Assembly: GCF_910592395.1 (NCBI RefSeq)
Contig: NC_088319.1
Location: 3,534,001-3,598,000 of the forward strand
DNA: 64,000 nt
Source of the DNA: Lineus longissimus
Taxonomy: Eukaryota > Nemertea > Pilidiophora > Heteronemertea > Lineidae
Reading direction: 5' to 3'
The notes under the pieces are model-generated. The model was not told where the DNA came from and made no database searches. It saw only the letters and a list, made by a program, of their open reading frames with translations. Made by a program: the position numbers and the translations under genes. Shown here piece by piece: positions 33,301 to 44,700 of this stretch (within the stretch, counting starts at the first letter, position 1; the number at the start of each line of letters is the position of its first letter).

Positions 33301-36300
33301 GCTGTATGTCTTCCTGCTTGAAGTCATATCGAATGCGGGATACCCAGTGACCTTCGCCTCGCAGTAGTACTCAGCCTGGTTGTCTTCTTTAGCCATCACC
33401 CTGTCTTGACCTTGGGTGACCTCTACTAGTGTTCCGCCTGACCTCTTGAAATAGAGCTTCACGGTCGGAGTGGGGTTGCCGCCAGAGACTGTGCAGGTGA
33501 ACTTGTCCTTCTCCCCAACATAGGATGAGGTCTTTCCAGATGACACGACAACGGAATCAGGTTTATCTGAAATGATGATTATCGCTGTAAGAATTACTGA
33601 GGATATTCTGCTAAAATGCATTTAGGGTTTTGTATTGAGAAAGTGGCCTTACTGTTTGATATTCAAAACATTGACAAGTGAGTGTTCTTAATGTTCCTAT
33701 CGCGTCACAAATCTCATGTTAGGATGATTTGAAGATTAGCGTTCAGTCGTATAAGGTGCTCCAATTCATCATACTTGCCGGTGTGGATCAGGAGTGATCG
33801 TCAGTCAGAAGTATGGCTGAAAGGGTGGATGTCGTCCTGGGTGCCGACAAATGGTACCCAGGTTCGAGATCGACTGGACAATAAGCACCTTGGGTGCCAT
33901 TACACTAGACAAACAGCACCCAGCTTCTTTTTGCCTGGCTTACGGATCTTAGGGACGAGGACGTTTCTTGCAATCTCGTTTTATCTCGCGCCGTGGTAAT
34001 TGCGGCATTAGCAGTGCGCGAAATAAAAAGAACAGATAAACAGAAAAAACGCGTTTAGACCTATAGGTTCTTTATCTCTCTCCCCTTAGAGACGAATACC
34101 CCGTTTGAATAAGATGGAATTGATGAAAGAAAGGTTTTTAGAGCGCGGTATCGTGACACGTGACCTCCGTGAGCGTGGGGCCAACCTCGTTGTAGGTATA
34201 GAAAAGTGTAGAAGAAGAAGCTGGGTGCTGTTTGTCTAGTGTAATGGCACCCAGGGTGCATATTGTCCAGTCGATCTCAAACCTGGGTACCATTTGTCGG
34301 CACCCAGGACGACATCCACCCTTTCAGCAGAAGTATGGCACAAACTATCTCAATACCACGAGATGGCCGAAAAGGCTCATTGATTCACTTGATGCTTAAT
34401 ATTGAGTGTTTATTGATATGACCGGGCATTCACGCACGATGTGTATGACCTGATTATCCAGATGGAATATCACACAGTGAACACTTGTCCTTAATTGTCC
34501 ACATCGATAATATGCCAATAGACCAAGAGAGCGAAGAATAAAAAGGAGTTGAGGAATTGTTGATATATAGTCAGCTGAAAGTAAAAAATCGGGCTTCGAA
34601 AGGACACTGGTAGGCTGCCCACACAAAGTTTGGTGGCGATCCGCCAGTCGCAGACAATCCAACAAACACACAAAACAGCACACGTTTTCTTCTTTATCAT
34701 GTCTATCAACAGGCATTCCGGGCTATCAAATATTAAGTGTCTGAATATTATATAGATATGTACACATCTAAATTGTTGTGTTGAGCAATACTGTATCTAA
34801 CACTGTCCCTTTTTATTTCTGTATGTGCTCTATCAAATGCGAGTAATGACACAACTTACAGTAAACAACTAATGTCTTGTCCGGACTGCTGGCAGACCCG
34901 GCATAATTTCTCGCCAAACACTTGTAAACACCAGCACTCTCCTTCGTCACTTGGAAGTCGTAACTCGATGATGTTGTAACCTTTGTACCATCCTTGTACC
35001 AATCGTAGGTATCTCCAGGAGGCGAGGCCACACATTTCAAGTTGAGCTGTGTTTCAGCAATGACTGGTCCTGATGGAAAACCGGTGATCTGTGGCGTACC
35101 TGGGTGCACTGAAAAATTTCATTTGATTGTAAGAGGGTGGTTTGGAATACCAATACCCTTCTCGTATCTTGACTTAGACTGGCAAATCGTGGTCAATTTT
35201 GTTTACCTCGGTCTTTCACTTAATCGTGTTATTTTACTTGGCTTCTATATTTTTCACGATGCACTGGCAGCACGACTCAATCATGCTCTGGCTATTGTAG
35301 TATGGGCTCCCAAAAGAAGTAACATACAAAATGTATATACACATAACTGGTCATAGTATTTGCAGCTATTTGTAGCTAGCTTCCTGAAATACGTACTGAA
35401 AATTACGAAACAGTCTTCGGTGTAGATAAACCAGTCATCGGTGTAAATGAATATTTTAGTTGCAAGCCCTCCGTTCCTTTATACGGGCGAAAGTTAATTT
35501 ATAACAAAAAGGGCGAAGCAATGCGTTACCTTGCACCACTGGCTTGACTGGGTTACTGTAGCAGTTAAGAATAACATCCTGACAAATCCAGTAAGCAGAA
35601 TCAGAAGGCTGAGCATTGGTGACTTGTAGATTGAATGTCTTTGTTGGTGATGAGGTGCTTGTTGGACTGCAGCTGCTCCATCTGTAGCGTGGGTTACTCG
35701 GAGCATGGCATCCCTTCTTATTCGCTGCAGCTACATCTATAGCTGGAGATGAAGCATCAGCCCTCTTTAACCACTCCACAGTAAACCCGCTTGGATTGGG
35801 TATGTAACAGTTGAGGGTGAATGTACTTCCGATTGAAGGTTTCGGTGGTGAAACACTCACGGTATACAAGGAACCTGGAAGTGAAACAGAAGATTATCGT
35901 GTTTTTTTCTGTATAGCGATGAGTCGTGTTATACGTCTAAGATAAGTGTATACAGTGGCACCTCCCTTAGTGGACACCTCTCTATTAAGGAAAACCTCTC
36001 TATCATGGACACTAGTATAAGTCCCAAACTGGTTGTTACAATTCAATTTAACCTCTCTATTAAGGACAGTACTTGTCAGTCCCAACAGTGTCCTTAATAG
36101 AGAGGTTCTACTGTACATTTAACCATGTTTTATCCTATAATATCAGTTAATAGGGCCTGTTCAATGAACATATGGCAACGCTTTTTTATTTTGAGCTTTT
36201 TTAAATGGCCCTTTAAAAAGCGATACAGAGCAAAAAAAAGTCAACAATCAATGCACTACGTCAGTGTACACGAATACATGCACAATTGTATAACGTAACC

Positions 36301-37414
36301 ATGGCTACTAAAATGTAAAAGTGCATTTTGATCCCAAATTAAGATTTATTGGAATAAAACTAAACTACGAGGACATCGGTTTTAGCGCAGCGGCCAACAA
36401 GGACGTGGACATTTACTTCGCAGAAGCCTATTTTATTCAATAACTCACATGGTGTATAGACATACAGATCTCCCCATTCGCTGTCTCTTGTTCCGGCCGA
36501 GTTCGATGCTCGACACAGGTACTTCCCACTGACAGGCTCTGCAGGGTTATCTGTGTGGAACACTTGCTTCTCAGTCACTAGATTGAAGACGTACTTCTGT
36601 CCTGTACCAATGGGTCCTTTACTTTCCCAATTTTCTACACCATGAACAATCGTGTATTTATACCATCTATAGGTGATGGTCGCGGTATCAGGTTGAGACG
36701 CATCGCAGACGAGTTCACGGTAGGAGCCGATAGCAACAGGTTCAAATCCGGATAAAACCGGTGTCTTTGGTGGAACTGAAACATTGATAATGAACAGTAT
36801 TAAACCTTTCAAAAGTTTCAATTTACGGCTTACTTGTAAAATATCTCCTTTTTTGATGACGTTTAGATGATATAACATCCGCCAACTTTCGTGCCTTTCA
36901 ATCTTTTTCACGCAAATTTGGGAAAAATTATAATGTCCACTATTTTTAATTGATTGATTAAGAAATCCTTAAATTTTTTCCAATAAAATACATATTTTTA
37001 CAATTTTTTTTTTAGCGAATCAGGATATTCACCAACTTCGCAAAAAAAATCCCGCAAAAATAAGGCAATCTGAAATAATATAGTGTTTCCTTTTTCTGTG
37101 GGCGTTCTTGTTATTTTACTTTTCTTGTCTGAAACAGTTAATTCGGTGCTGATCATGATTCTGGTTGCTTCAAGCACCTGTGATCTACTTCACGGATCGT
37201 GGTTGAGTAGTTCAAAAATGGCGGCCTCTTTTGGCAGCCAATGAACCAAGTTATGCGACTGCGCAGGAGTCTAATTATTCAAAGGGATTTTCAATTTTCA
37301 ATTTTCGAGTTAACGATCAATGTTATGTGTTATTAATTACTCACCAATCAGATCAACGAGAGGTATGAACGGAGAACCTAAGATGAAGCTCACGACGAAT
37401 ACACCAACAGCCAT
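27351..37414 (-). CDS. Gene B: full-length IgSF/FN3 receptor with ITIM-like tail
   Basis: Exons: signal 37345-37414; Ig1 36449-36775; Ig2 35530-35874; Ig3 34860-35108; Ig4 33294-33566; Ig5 32805-33134; Ig6 31894-32211; Ig7 31145-31420; Ig8 30324-30614; FN3a 29665-29955; FN3b plus TM 28907-29323; tail 28571-28684, 28324-28383, 28143-28201, 27351-27395. Total 1154 residues. Ig1-Ig7 show B- and F-strand cysteines and YxC-type ends (for example GKYLCRASN, GVYKCLARN). Ig2 has extra cysteines. Ig8 lacks both canonical cysteines. The membrane exon has GGMIAGVVVAVV, a Val-rich helix and a LHRRN stop-transfer. Tail tyrosines: LYMNV, VYVNS, PYDEM, PYADL, TYAEL. The protein ends KH. Expected type I membrane receptor signalling through SH2-domain proteins. 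Ligand unknown. Confidence 0.88.
28907..29323 (-). CDS. Gene B FN3b and transmembrane exon
   Basis: 139 codons, phase 1 to 1. It starts APNAPTIKITRNGRLVTVVF, holds FQLKFCGPSQTPKTTGC and a TYTVSVTNETTTYVFY strand, then a short Pro-rich stalk, a helix of about 23 aliphatic residues and HRRNMACFAG. Adjacent to the bilayer, so the last extracellular module is this FN3. In gene C the central patch of this exon is replaced by a different sequence although the flanks are almost identical. Confidence 0.85.
29665..29955 (-). CDS. Gene B FN3a exon
   Basis: 97 codons, phase 1 to 1. The reading begins PPRIPCCLKADNVSAVSVTL and includes KIAGLKSNSMYEFRVKADNEYG, the classic FN3 L-xx-Y-x-F-R-V-x-A-x-N signature near the C-terminal strand. 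Intact and almost identical in C (41034-41324), reduced to a 36-bp remnant in D and absent from A. Confidence 0.85.
32603..32743. mobile_element. MITE with about 45-bp inverted termini (gene B, Ig5-Ig6 intron)
   Basis: GGAGGCTTTTCTGACTTCTT at the left is matched in reverse complement by aagaagtcggaaaaagtctcc at the right. Related copies lie in the same intron of C (44395-44541) and D (57146-57302), so it predates the B/C/D split. Fragments near 2767-2840 and 10010-10080 belong to the same family. Confidence 0.75.
33817..34327. mobile_element. Foldback element with 11-bp target duplication
   Basis: 511 bp with inverted arms of about 115 bp: ctgaaagggtggatgtcg at the left, its reverse complement ending at 34327 on the right. 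The flanks cagaagtatgg (33806-33816 and 34328-34338) are identical, giving an 11-bp target duplication. It is in the Ig3-Ig4 intron of gene B only. No transposase frame. Confidence 0.88.
35953..36113. mobile_element. Pogo-like MITE, 161 bp (gene B, Ig1-Ig2 intron)
   Basis: CAGTGGCACCTCCCTTAG ... AGAGGTTCTACTG, flanked by TA on both sides. The same insertion is in C at 48724-48884, so it predates the B/C duplication. Confidence 0.82.
36880..37060. repeat. AT-rich dispersed repeat upstream of Ig1
   Basis: A stretch with gccaactttcg near the start and caccaacttcgc near the end is present in the exon 1-Ig1 intron of all four genes (about 24870-25075, 49650-49840 and 61905-62095). It therefore predates the array expansion. 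Non-coding. Confidence 0.55.
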
Positions 37415-37879
37415 GTTTAGTTCACTCCGACATATCCTCACCCAAATGGACGAGCTCTTAAAATCTTCGCTTCTGGTTTTCATTACAAAAAGATATTGTT
37501 CAATGTAGGTCATAGCATTCAGGCTATGCATTAATCAAATATTGGCCAATATAGCATATATATTTTTAGAGCTTTTTAAGTGAACTGGGCCGTGGAAAAT
37601 ATATCAATACCAAGCTAGTATAAAACAGAGTTTTTGATTAGCATGGTCATGTGAGCGTCCACAATGAATGGCTGTGAGACAGAAAAAAGGTTTTGTCATG
37701 TGTGGATCGTCCAGAGTAACGTTGAGAAGTTCCCGTTACGCTTTTCTTGGCCGGTGCTTCCCTTTTTCATTGTTTGAGGAACGCAGCAAGACAGGTTAAC
37801 ATGTTGTCTTTCTCAGTTTTCCTGGTTGAAATGTCGTCATGGTCATGATAGTGATTATTGTCATGAAAGCTGTCTGCTT

Positions 37880-38135
37880 ATAACGAATTGAGGAAATAAG
37901 TGCCAGTTAAGGTCTGGATTTTGTGTGAAATGAGGTGATCCTTGACGATATCATTATTATCAGTCCGCCGCAAAACCCAACACCAAATATGGGGACCTCC
38001 TGACAGTTCGTATCCCCCGAGGACATCTTCCCAGCAAAATGTACATCGGGAACTTGTACCAAAAATTGACCAAAATGTGAATGCCACCAAATGATGTGAC
38101 CCGCGCCAATGCTCACCGTGGACATCTCCAACAAG
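37880..38135. other. Conserved block in the B/C spacer
   Basis: About 0.5 kb upstream of gene B exon 1, this block is strongly kept in the C/D spacer and more weakly in the D/E spacer, and inverted in the A/B spacer. A 75-codon minus-strand frame here (starts MLEMSTVSIGAGH) is broken in the D/E copy. I read it as shared spacer DNA, perhaps with promoter elements, rather than as an exon. Confidence 0.5.
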
Positions 38136-38305
38136 TGCAGAACATGCAGAACGAAGCATGCCTGTCAGTCACATTCATATAACACTGAATACAACAAACT
38201 GCGAAATCTTGGAACGAACAGTGCGTTTTAGTAATTCATGGGATCTACAGGCCTGGCGTAACACAGACCAGCTGAACAATATTTAATGATTAAAAGATAA
38301 TTAGT

Positions 38306-38311
38306 TTTATT
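38306..38311 (-). promoter_or_regulatory. Candidate polyadenylation signal, gene C
   Basis: Minus-strand AATAAA about 0.42 kb after the gene C stop, at the position equivalent to genes B and D. Confidence 0.55.
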
Positions 38312-38726
38312 TTCTATGCATTTCAAATTAACACAAAATTTACATATTATGCCTATCATGAATATATACTCTCAACTCGGCTCTATAACACAAGGTTGAT
38401 AATACCTCCCAATACACAATTTACAATGCCGACCTAATGTGGTCAGCACTGCCGATGCAGTTACAAGTCTTATGTATAATGGGGGGACAACTACATAAAA
38501 TATGTTATGGTCACTCTTGTTTCGTGTTCACACACTTGACAGTGGTAAATATATACATACAGACGGGCTAGCTGTCCCCGGGGACTAGCTTTCCTCCAAT
38601 TTACTTTGTAAATTAAAGAACAAAATATTTGAGCCAGGAAAACATTAGTCATTTTCTCGTGTCACTCTGCATATGTGACACAAACCGGACAGTCGTGAAA
38701 CCTTCTTTCATTTTCCGTCTAGATTT

Positions 38727-41700
38727 TCAATCTTTCAATTCAGCATACGTCTGGCTCGCGATCACATCAGGCTGAAAGAAAAATGAAACTTTTCCGGATT
38801 GTGTCAATTAAAGGCGTCAACTGTGAGGGAGGCGGGGTGGGGCAACAGCTATAAAGTTATACTGATTCTAAAAATGCTGATACATTTCGCTTCAGTGATA
38901 AACTTCTAAAAAAATGTGTCCTTTTCTATATGCCTTTGATCAAGACACTCAACACTGGCAACGCATACGATCACTAATAAAGCCTCAAACTGTCTCGAAA
39001 AAGCGACAGCTCAGGCTCAACTCGTTTTATCTTCATCTTAGGAAATGTGTTCTAAAAATTTCACGAATTACAAAAGATTCTTTTCAATTTATATTACTGA
39101 GGTGAAAATGACTTGAATCTGTGGGCCAGGGGACAAGCATATCAAAGTGTCCTACATGATTTGCTCACGAGTACTAGCCAATCAGATCCACGGATTCCGA
39201 CTAGAGGTACGATGTGATGTGATATATATGAGTCACTAAATAGTGTTCAAAGCGACGTCCTTCAACCCCAGAACGTTTTAGAGCTTTCAGAACTGGTGAA
39301 GTGCAGGCTTTGAAGGTCACCGAGTAACTCTTGGCTAGTGATGCGGCCATTGGTCATTTATTCGTCTTTGTTCTTCATTGCTATCATTCAATTATCACGA
39401 GACTCATTATCAAATCCGCTCTACAAATTTATCCTTGATCAGTTTATGAACATTGCATTGTAACTAACAGCGAAATATATCAACACAACTGAGGAAGGGC
39501 ATGACTGTATTCTCTTACCGTGATGTTCAAGTCAGCATATGGATTTTCCATTTCGTCATACGGATTTTCACCGCCATCTGAAAAAGAGTAATGTTAGTGT
39601 TTCATTATATGTACATGTGCAATATAATCGATTAAGCGTATATTGCGTAGGCTACAGCGGGTATTTTGTACTTACATGGTAAGATTGTGACTACTTACCT
39701 TTCACGGGATTCTGTTGAGGAGAATTCACATAAACCGGTTCATGTGGAGTATCGCCACCTAGGTGTGGAAAGAGGAAACTTTGGTATTGTATACTGAGTA
39801 TTTGTATTTTATAACTGTATATCAGTCTGTAGTAGTGAATGTACTGTACATATCACACGTAATGCAGATACCATGCATCATTATTACGATAATGCCACAA
39901 TTTGCCGCCCGATTTCTCTTCAATGTGCGAAAACTGAAAATGTTACCTTCAAATGCCCTGTTGACGACTTTCATGTATAAAGGGTCATGCAAAACCGAAT
40001 CAGCTTCCGTTTTGCCAGTTTTCCCATCATCATGGTTTGATTCATCGGGTTTATTTCGACCTTAAACATAAATAAACCAGGTCGAAACAGGTATTACTAA
40101 GATTTCAGCCAAATCTGAAGAATCCTGTCCTGTCTAGAGTAGCAACTATAAAAAATATTACAAAAACATTGCAAATCTTGTACTTGTATATGAAAGTGAA
40201 TATATCATAAATCGAACAATATAATAATCGTAGAAGAATCATATCGAGTCTTTCGCGCTGGGAGTATTCTCTCTAAACTCACCAGCAAAGCATGCCATGT
40301 TCCTCCTATGTAGCACGACGACAACCACCACCACCATTGCTACCAGGATGACGACGGCGACAACCACACCAGCTATCATGCCACCATCAGGATTACTTCC
40401 AGCCGGCACGGCCTGTTTAGGATGCACTTGACCAGAACTATAAACAACATCATCGCCAATATACAAATCCATGTAGAAAACATAGATCGTGGTATCGTGT
40501 GTCACACTAACTGTGTAAGTTGATGTCGTTGGATCATGGATGGTGAAGCGAACCCCGCCGCATCCAGACGTTTTTGGTGTCTGACTGGGCCCACAGAATT
40601 TGAGCTGGAAACTTGTGTACTCCCGAATCGGCGGCCCGAACACCACGGTCGCCAGTCTCCCGTTACGGGTGATCTTAAACGTCGGGACATTTGGAGCAGC
40701 TGAAAAAGTTTTTGACAATTTTTTTTATGATTAGAGATAAAGTCACATGAGGAAAGAACAACGAAATCCAAAATGGGACTCCTTATTTTGAAGGTTGTGG
40801 TAGGCAGCTATCATTTTCTTACTTGCTCACGTCGTTGCCTGGTACCTTCGTCCTCTGGTTTATATTTTCATCAAGAAGTCATGAGAAAGTTGTTGGAAAG
40901 AGTTGTAATGTACGTCGACGTTACTTCTCGAGCTTTCCAATGGCAATTTTCGCAAATGGACTATTGTCTCTTTGATTAGTTTTTGACTAATTTTGCAATA
41001 AACGACAGACAGAAAAAATATATCATGGCTGACCTAGTGTCTGTACTTTAAGTACGTCTCCATAGCCACTGGTGCCATATTCGTTGTCCACTTTAACCCG
41101 GAATTCATACATCGAATTGCTCTTCAGTCCTGCTATTTTTCTCACTACATCTTTCGCAAAGCACGGGTCAGCTATATTGATGTATCTGTCGATGGTGCTT
41201 CCGTTTTTGCTCTCGATGGTGAACTGCTGTTGTGATCTGCCATTGAAGTTACTCCTAAAGGTCAAGGTCACTGAAACTGCACTAACGTTGTCTGCTTTCA
41301 GACAGCACGGAATGCGTGGTGGACCTAGAAACCAATAACGAAAAATTAAGGTAATGTGTCACAAATGAGCCATATTGGGAAAATGAAGAATATAAAGACA
41401 TTTTCCCCAGTCATAAGCAGTGCCACTTTATCATGGAATGGACTATGGTCTCTCCTTTTGACTTCTCTGGCTATAAACGTGACGCCTGTCAGAAAACATT
41501 TAAAAAATAGATTGGCTAACCTAGTATTATTTTGAGTACACACCCCTTTCTTTCATTTCTGGCATTCTCAGCTCCATTCATAAACCCCCAAAGAAATTTC
41601 TATCGGCAGAGTAAATTATTTCATAAAAATTCAGCTTAAGGGACTGACTAAGCTGGAAGTGCACAGTATGTTGTCTCATGTTTTCAGCATACCTTCGCGG

Positions 41701-44700
41701 AGAAGTTCAAAAGCAAAATATGACATTCCAACAGAATTAGTCACTTTGGCGATGTAGTTTCCATAGTCTGGAGTCGCTACAGATCCCTTGCTCAGTGTGT
41801 ATGCCCCATTTACTTCCGCGGGGATGAAGTTTTCCCCGGTTGCCATCTTGTGATTTGGGTGATACCACGTAACATTCGTTGGTCGAGGGTTGGCGATGAC
41901 GTTGAGTGTAAACATGACTGGTCTTAATGGTCTGCTTTCAACGGTGAGGAGTCTCGGCAGATTGGGATCCAATTTTGCTTTGTCTGCAAGTGCACGAAAC
42001 TGGACAGTGAGAACAACTTTTAAATCATCTGAGCATAAACTTGAAACCCGCGAAGTCTCGTCCGTAAGTGTGAGTCATAATGTAAATTATGGAGAAAAAC
42101 TAGCCCGTGGAAGGGTCGTCGCAATCACGTATTTCAGATACATATTTCAAATAAATCCGAGGGCATGGCCATACATTGTAACTAACCTAACGGACATCAA
42201 TTCATCAGTCAAACCCAAGGAATGACCTTTAGTTAAATGCATAGACTCTGCACTCCCTGAATGATAGAGCTGTCTTGGGAACATGATATCTATGGAGTTC
42301 CTGTATGGAGCATTTGATGCAATTTGACATTTTTAGGCGTCGTGCTAATATTTATCATACATATATTCCTTGCAAACCATGTTTAGACCAATTTGGAGTC
42401 CCATATTACTTGCTAATCAATATAACAATATAAAAATTAAACCAGTTTAAAGATTTACATGCAATGCTAAGAAATATATTGAAACAGCTCTGCAGGTTCT
42501 TCGTACTCACATAAAACATCCAATTTTAATGATGCATCAGCTATGCCACCTGGAGAATAGTTGACCACACGACAGCGATACTCTCCACTCCTGTTGTACT
42601 GAATTGATGATATTCTGTATTGTCTGGAAGTCGTATTCGGTATCTGTGTCATGTTATAATACCATTTGTAGGTGTACGCTGTCGGGTTACCCCCTCTTGC
42701 TTCACATGTCAATGTGACAGTATCGCCTTCTTTCACTGTAGTCGAGGCTAATGATAATACGACGCTTGCTGGGTCTGAAAATAAAATCACAATATCTAGG
42801 CATGGAAAAATCAATAGTGGGTAAGGCTGTAATTTATATAGAGTCACGTTTTCACATGTTACATGTCACTGTTCACTTTTAATGCGTAACGTGAAGACCG
42901 AACAAGTCATTTGCAAAGAGCGGGCTACATGCGATTCGCGTTGTCACTTTTCACCCTAACGTCGTGTTTTCAGGCTTAGTCAGTTAACCCGCGACAAGTG
43001 AATCCCGACAAGTGACAAAGTGAACCATACCACTCCGGCCAAGAGTGTTAATACAACCACGATATCGTGAGTGCATATCATAATTTGGAAACCATAATTC
43101 TCAATCAATGTTTTTACAAGGAGCAATTCATTCAGTGTCTGCACTATGTAAATACATTTTACAGTACATTACATTCGCTTCAACTAATGGGGAGAAGCAC
43201 TGTAACATTATGTTTATTCGTACTACTTTCCGTTGTACAGATAACAAAAAATAAGGTGCAATAAGACAATACAGAGTTGGGTGCAAATACAAGTTTACGA
43301 TAAGGCAAACAAAGTAAAAGGTAAGACTGAGAGTCGAACCCGAAAACCTCTCATTCTTGGAGATGATCCTGAATAAGTTACATTAGTATCTTGAACTATC
43401 ACAATAAAACTAACACCAAAAACAATACTCCATCAAATCAACCTCTACACAAAAAGTTAATTATCATGTCTATTTCCTCTTTTGTGAGAATATGATTCCC
43501 TGCCTCCCGCATTTCAAGCAATTCCCTAACTTGGATGGCAACCCTATTATGCCCCAATCCCCAAAATTCCCTATTGATGTCCCATAGCATTATACATTCA
43601 TCAGGCAGCTGATCCCTATTCCAGTTGTACTTTTGTAACACCATAGTTGATGAAAACTTCACTGTTTTGCAGAACTTATACGTACAATATACATTAACTG
43701 TAGTTGTCTGTTCCATCTGGAATGACCCATCACGAACCTCGCATTTGAACACAGTCTGTGTGTCCAACCTATTGGCTGTCACAACCAAAGTACTCTTCCG
43801 AATCCTGCCATTGTATTCTGCCGCCCTGTCTTCAGATGTTATCCCCGACGTCAGTTGCTCCCAGGTTCCTCCTGTCCTCTTCCGGTGGAACGTTACATTC
43901 GCAACCGGGTTGGCGCTGTTTGTCTCACAGATGATCGTGATCAGTTTCCCCTCGTAGATCACTCTCGGTGGTATTTGTGGCAAAGTTATCTTTGATGGGT
44001 TAACTGCAAGTGAAAGGTGGAGTGATGTTCTGAACAGAATGGTAGGTAACGCATAGATTGCACGAAACAAACTGATATGCATGTTGGGTTTATAACCTGC
44101 TGCCAAGGGTGTGTTTGCTACTTTCATCGAATAACCTCCATCACGGTAAAGATGTTTCGAAAACATGTTCAGAAATGCGTTATTTCCGAATGAGTTGCTG
44201 TGTTCTGGATATTGACGTATACTACCACATGTTGTCGTTTGAATTTGCTGCCAGAACTTTTAAATGTATTTACAATAAATTCATATTTTATCGTACGTTG
44301 TTCATCTACTCATATTTTTTACAAACATTCTTGTAAGAATGGAACAAATGGCTACATGTACCAGTACATAATGATGGCTCATCTTACACTTTTTGGAGGC
44401 TTTTCTGACTTCTTCACGGTTTCTCCAACTTTTCCCTGATTTATCCGACAAAAGTGTGACTTTGACCGACTTTTCCCCGAAATGTCGGATTTCTAGGGAA
44501 AACAAGTTAGAGAAACCGTAAAGAAGTCGGAAAAAGCCTCCTACATGAACTAGTGTTAGTCAGCACATCGGTTTCTCGGTTCTGTACAAGTTGGTTCATC
44601 TACTCACATTTTACATACATTGTGGTATCGGTATTTGTCGTAAAAACATGACCAGTCAGGGAGTAGGTGGACGCACATCTTATCGTTGCACCATTCATTG

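Noticed and set aside
37907-38134. Extra receptor exon starting MLEMSTVSIG
   Set aside because: Frame broken in the D/E spacer and inverted in the A/B spacer; no splice sites in phase with exon 1. Kept as a spacer block only.
43438-44166. Single 242-codon exon in gene C
   Set aside because: It is the Ig6 exon reading through its conserved donor into a private insertion upstream-side; homologues in B and D end at the donor.
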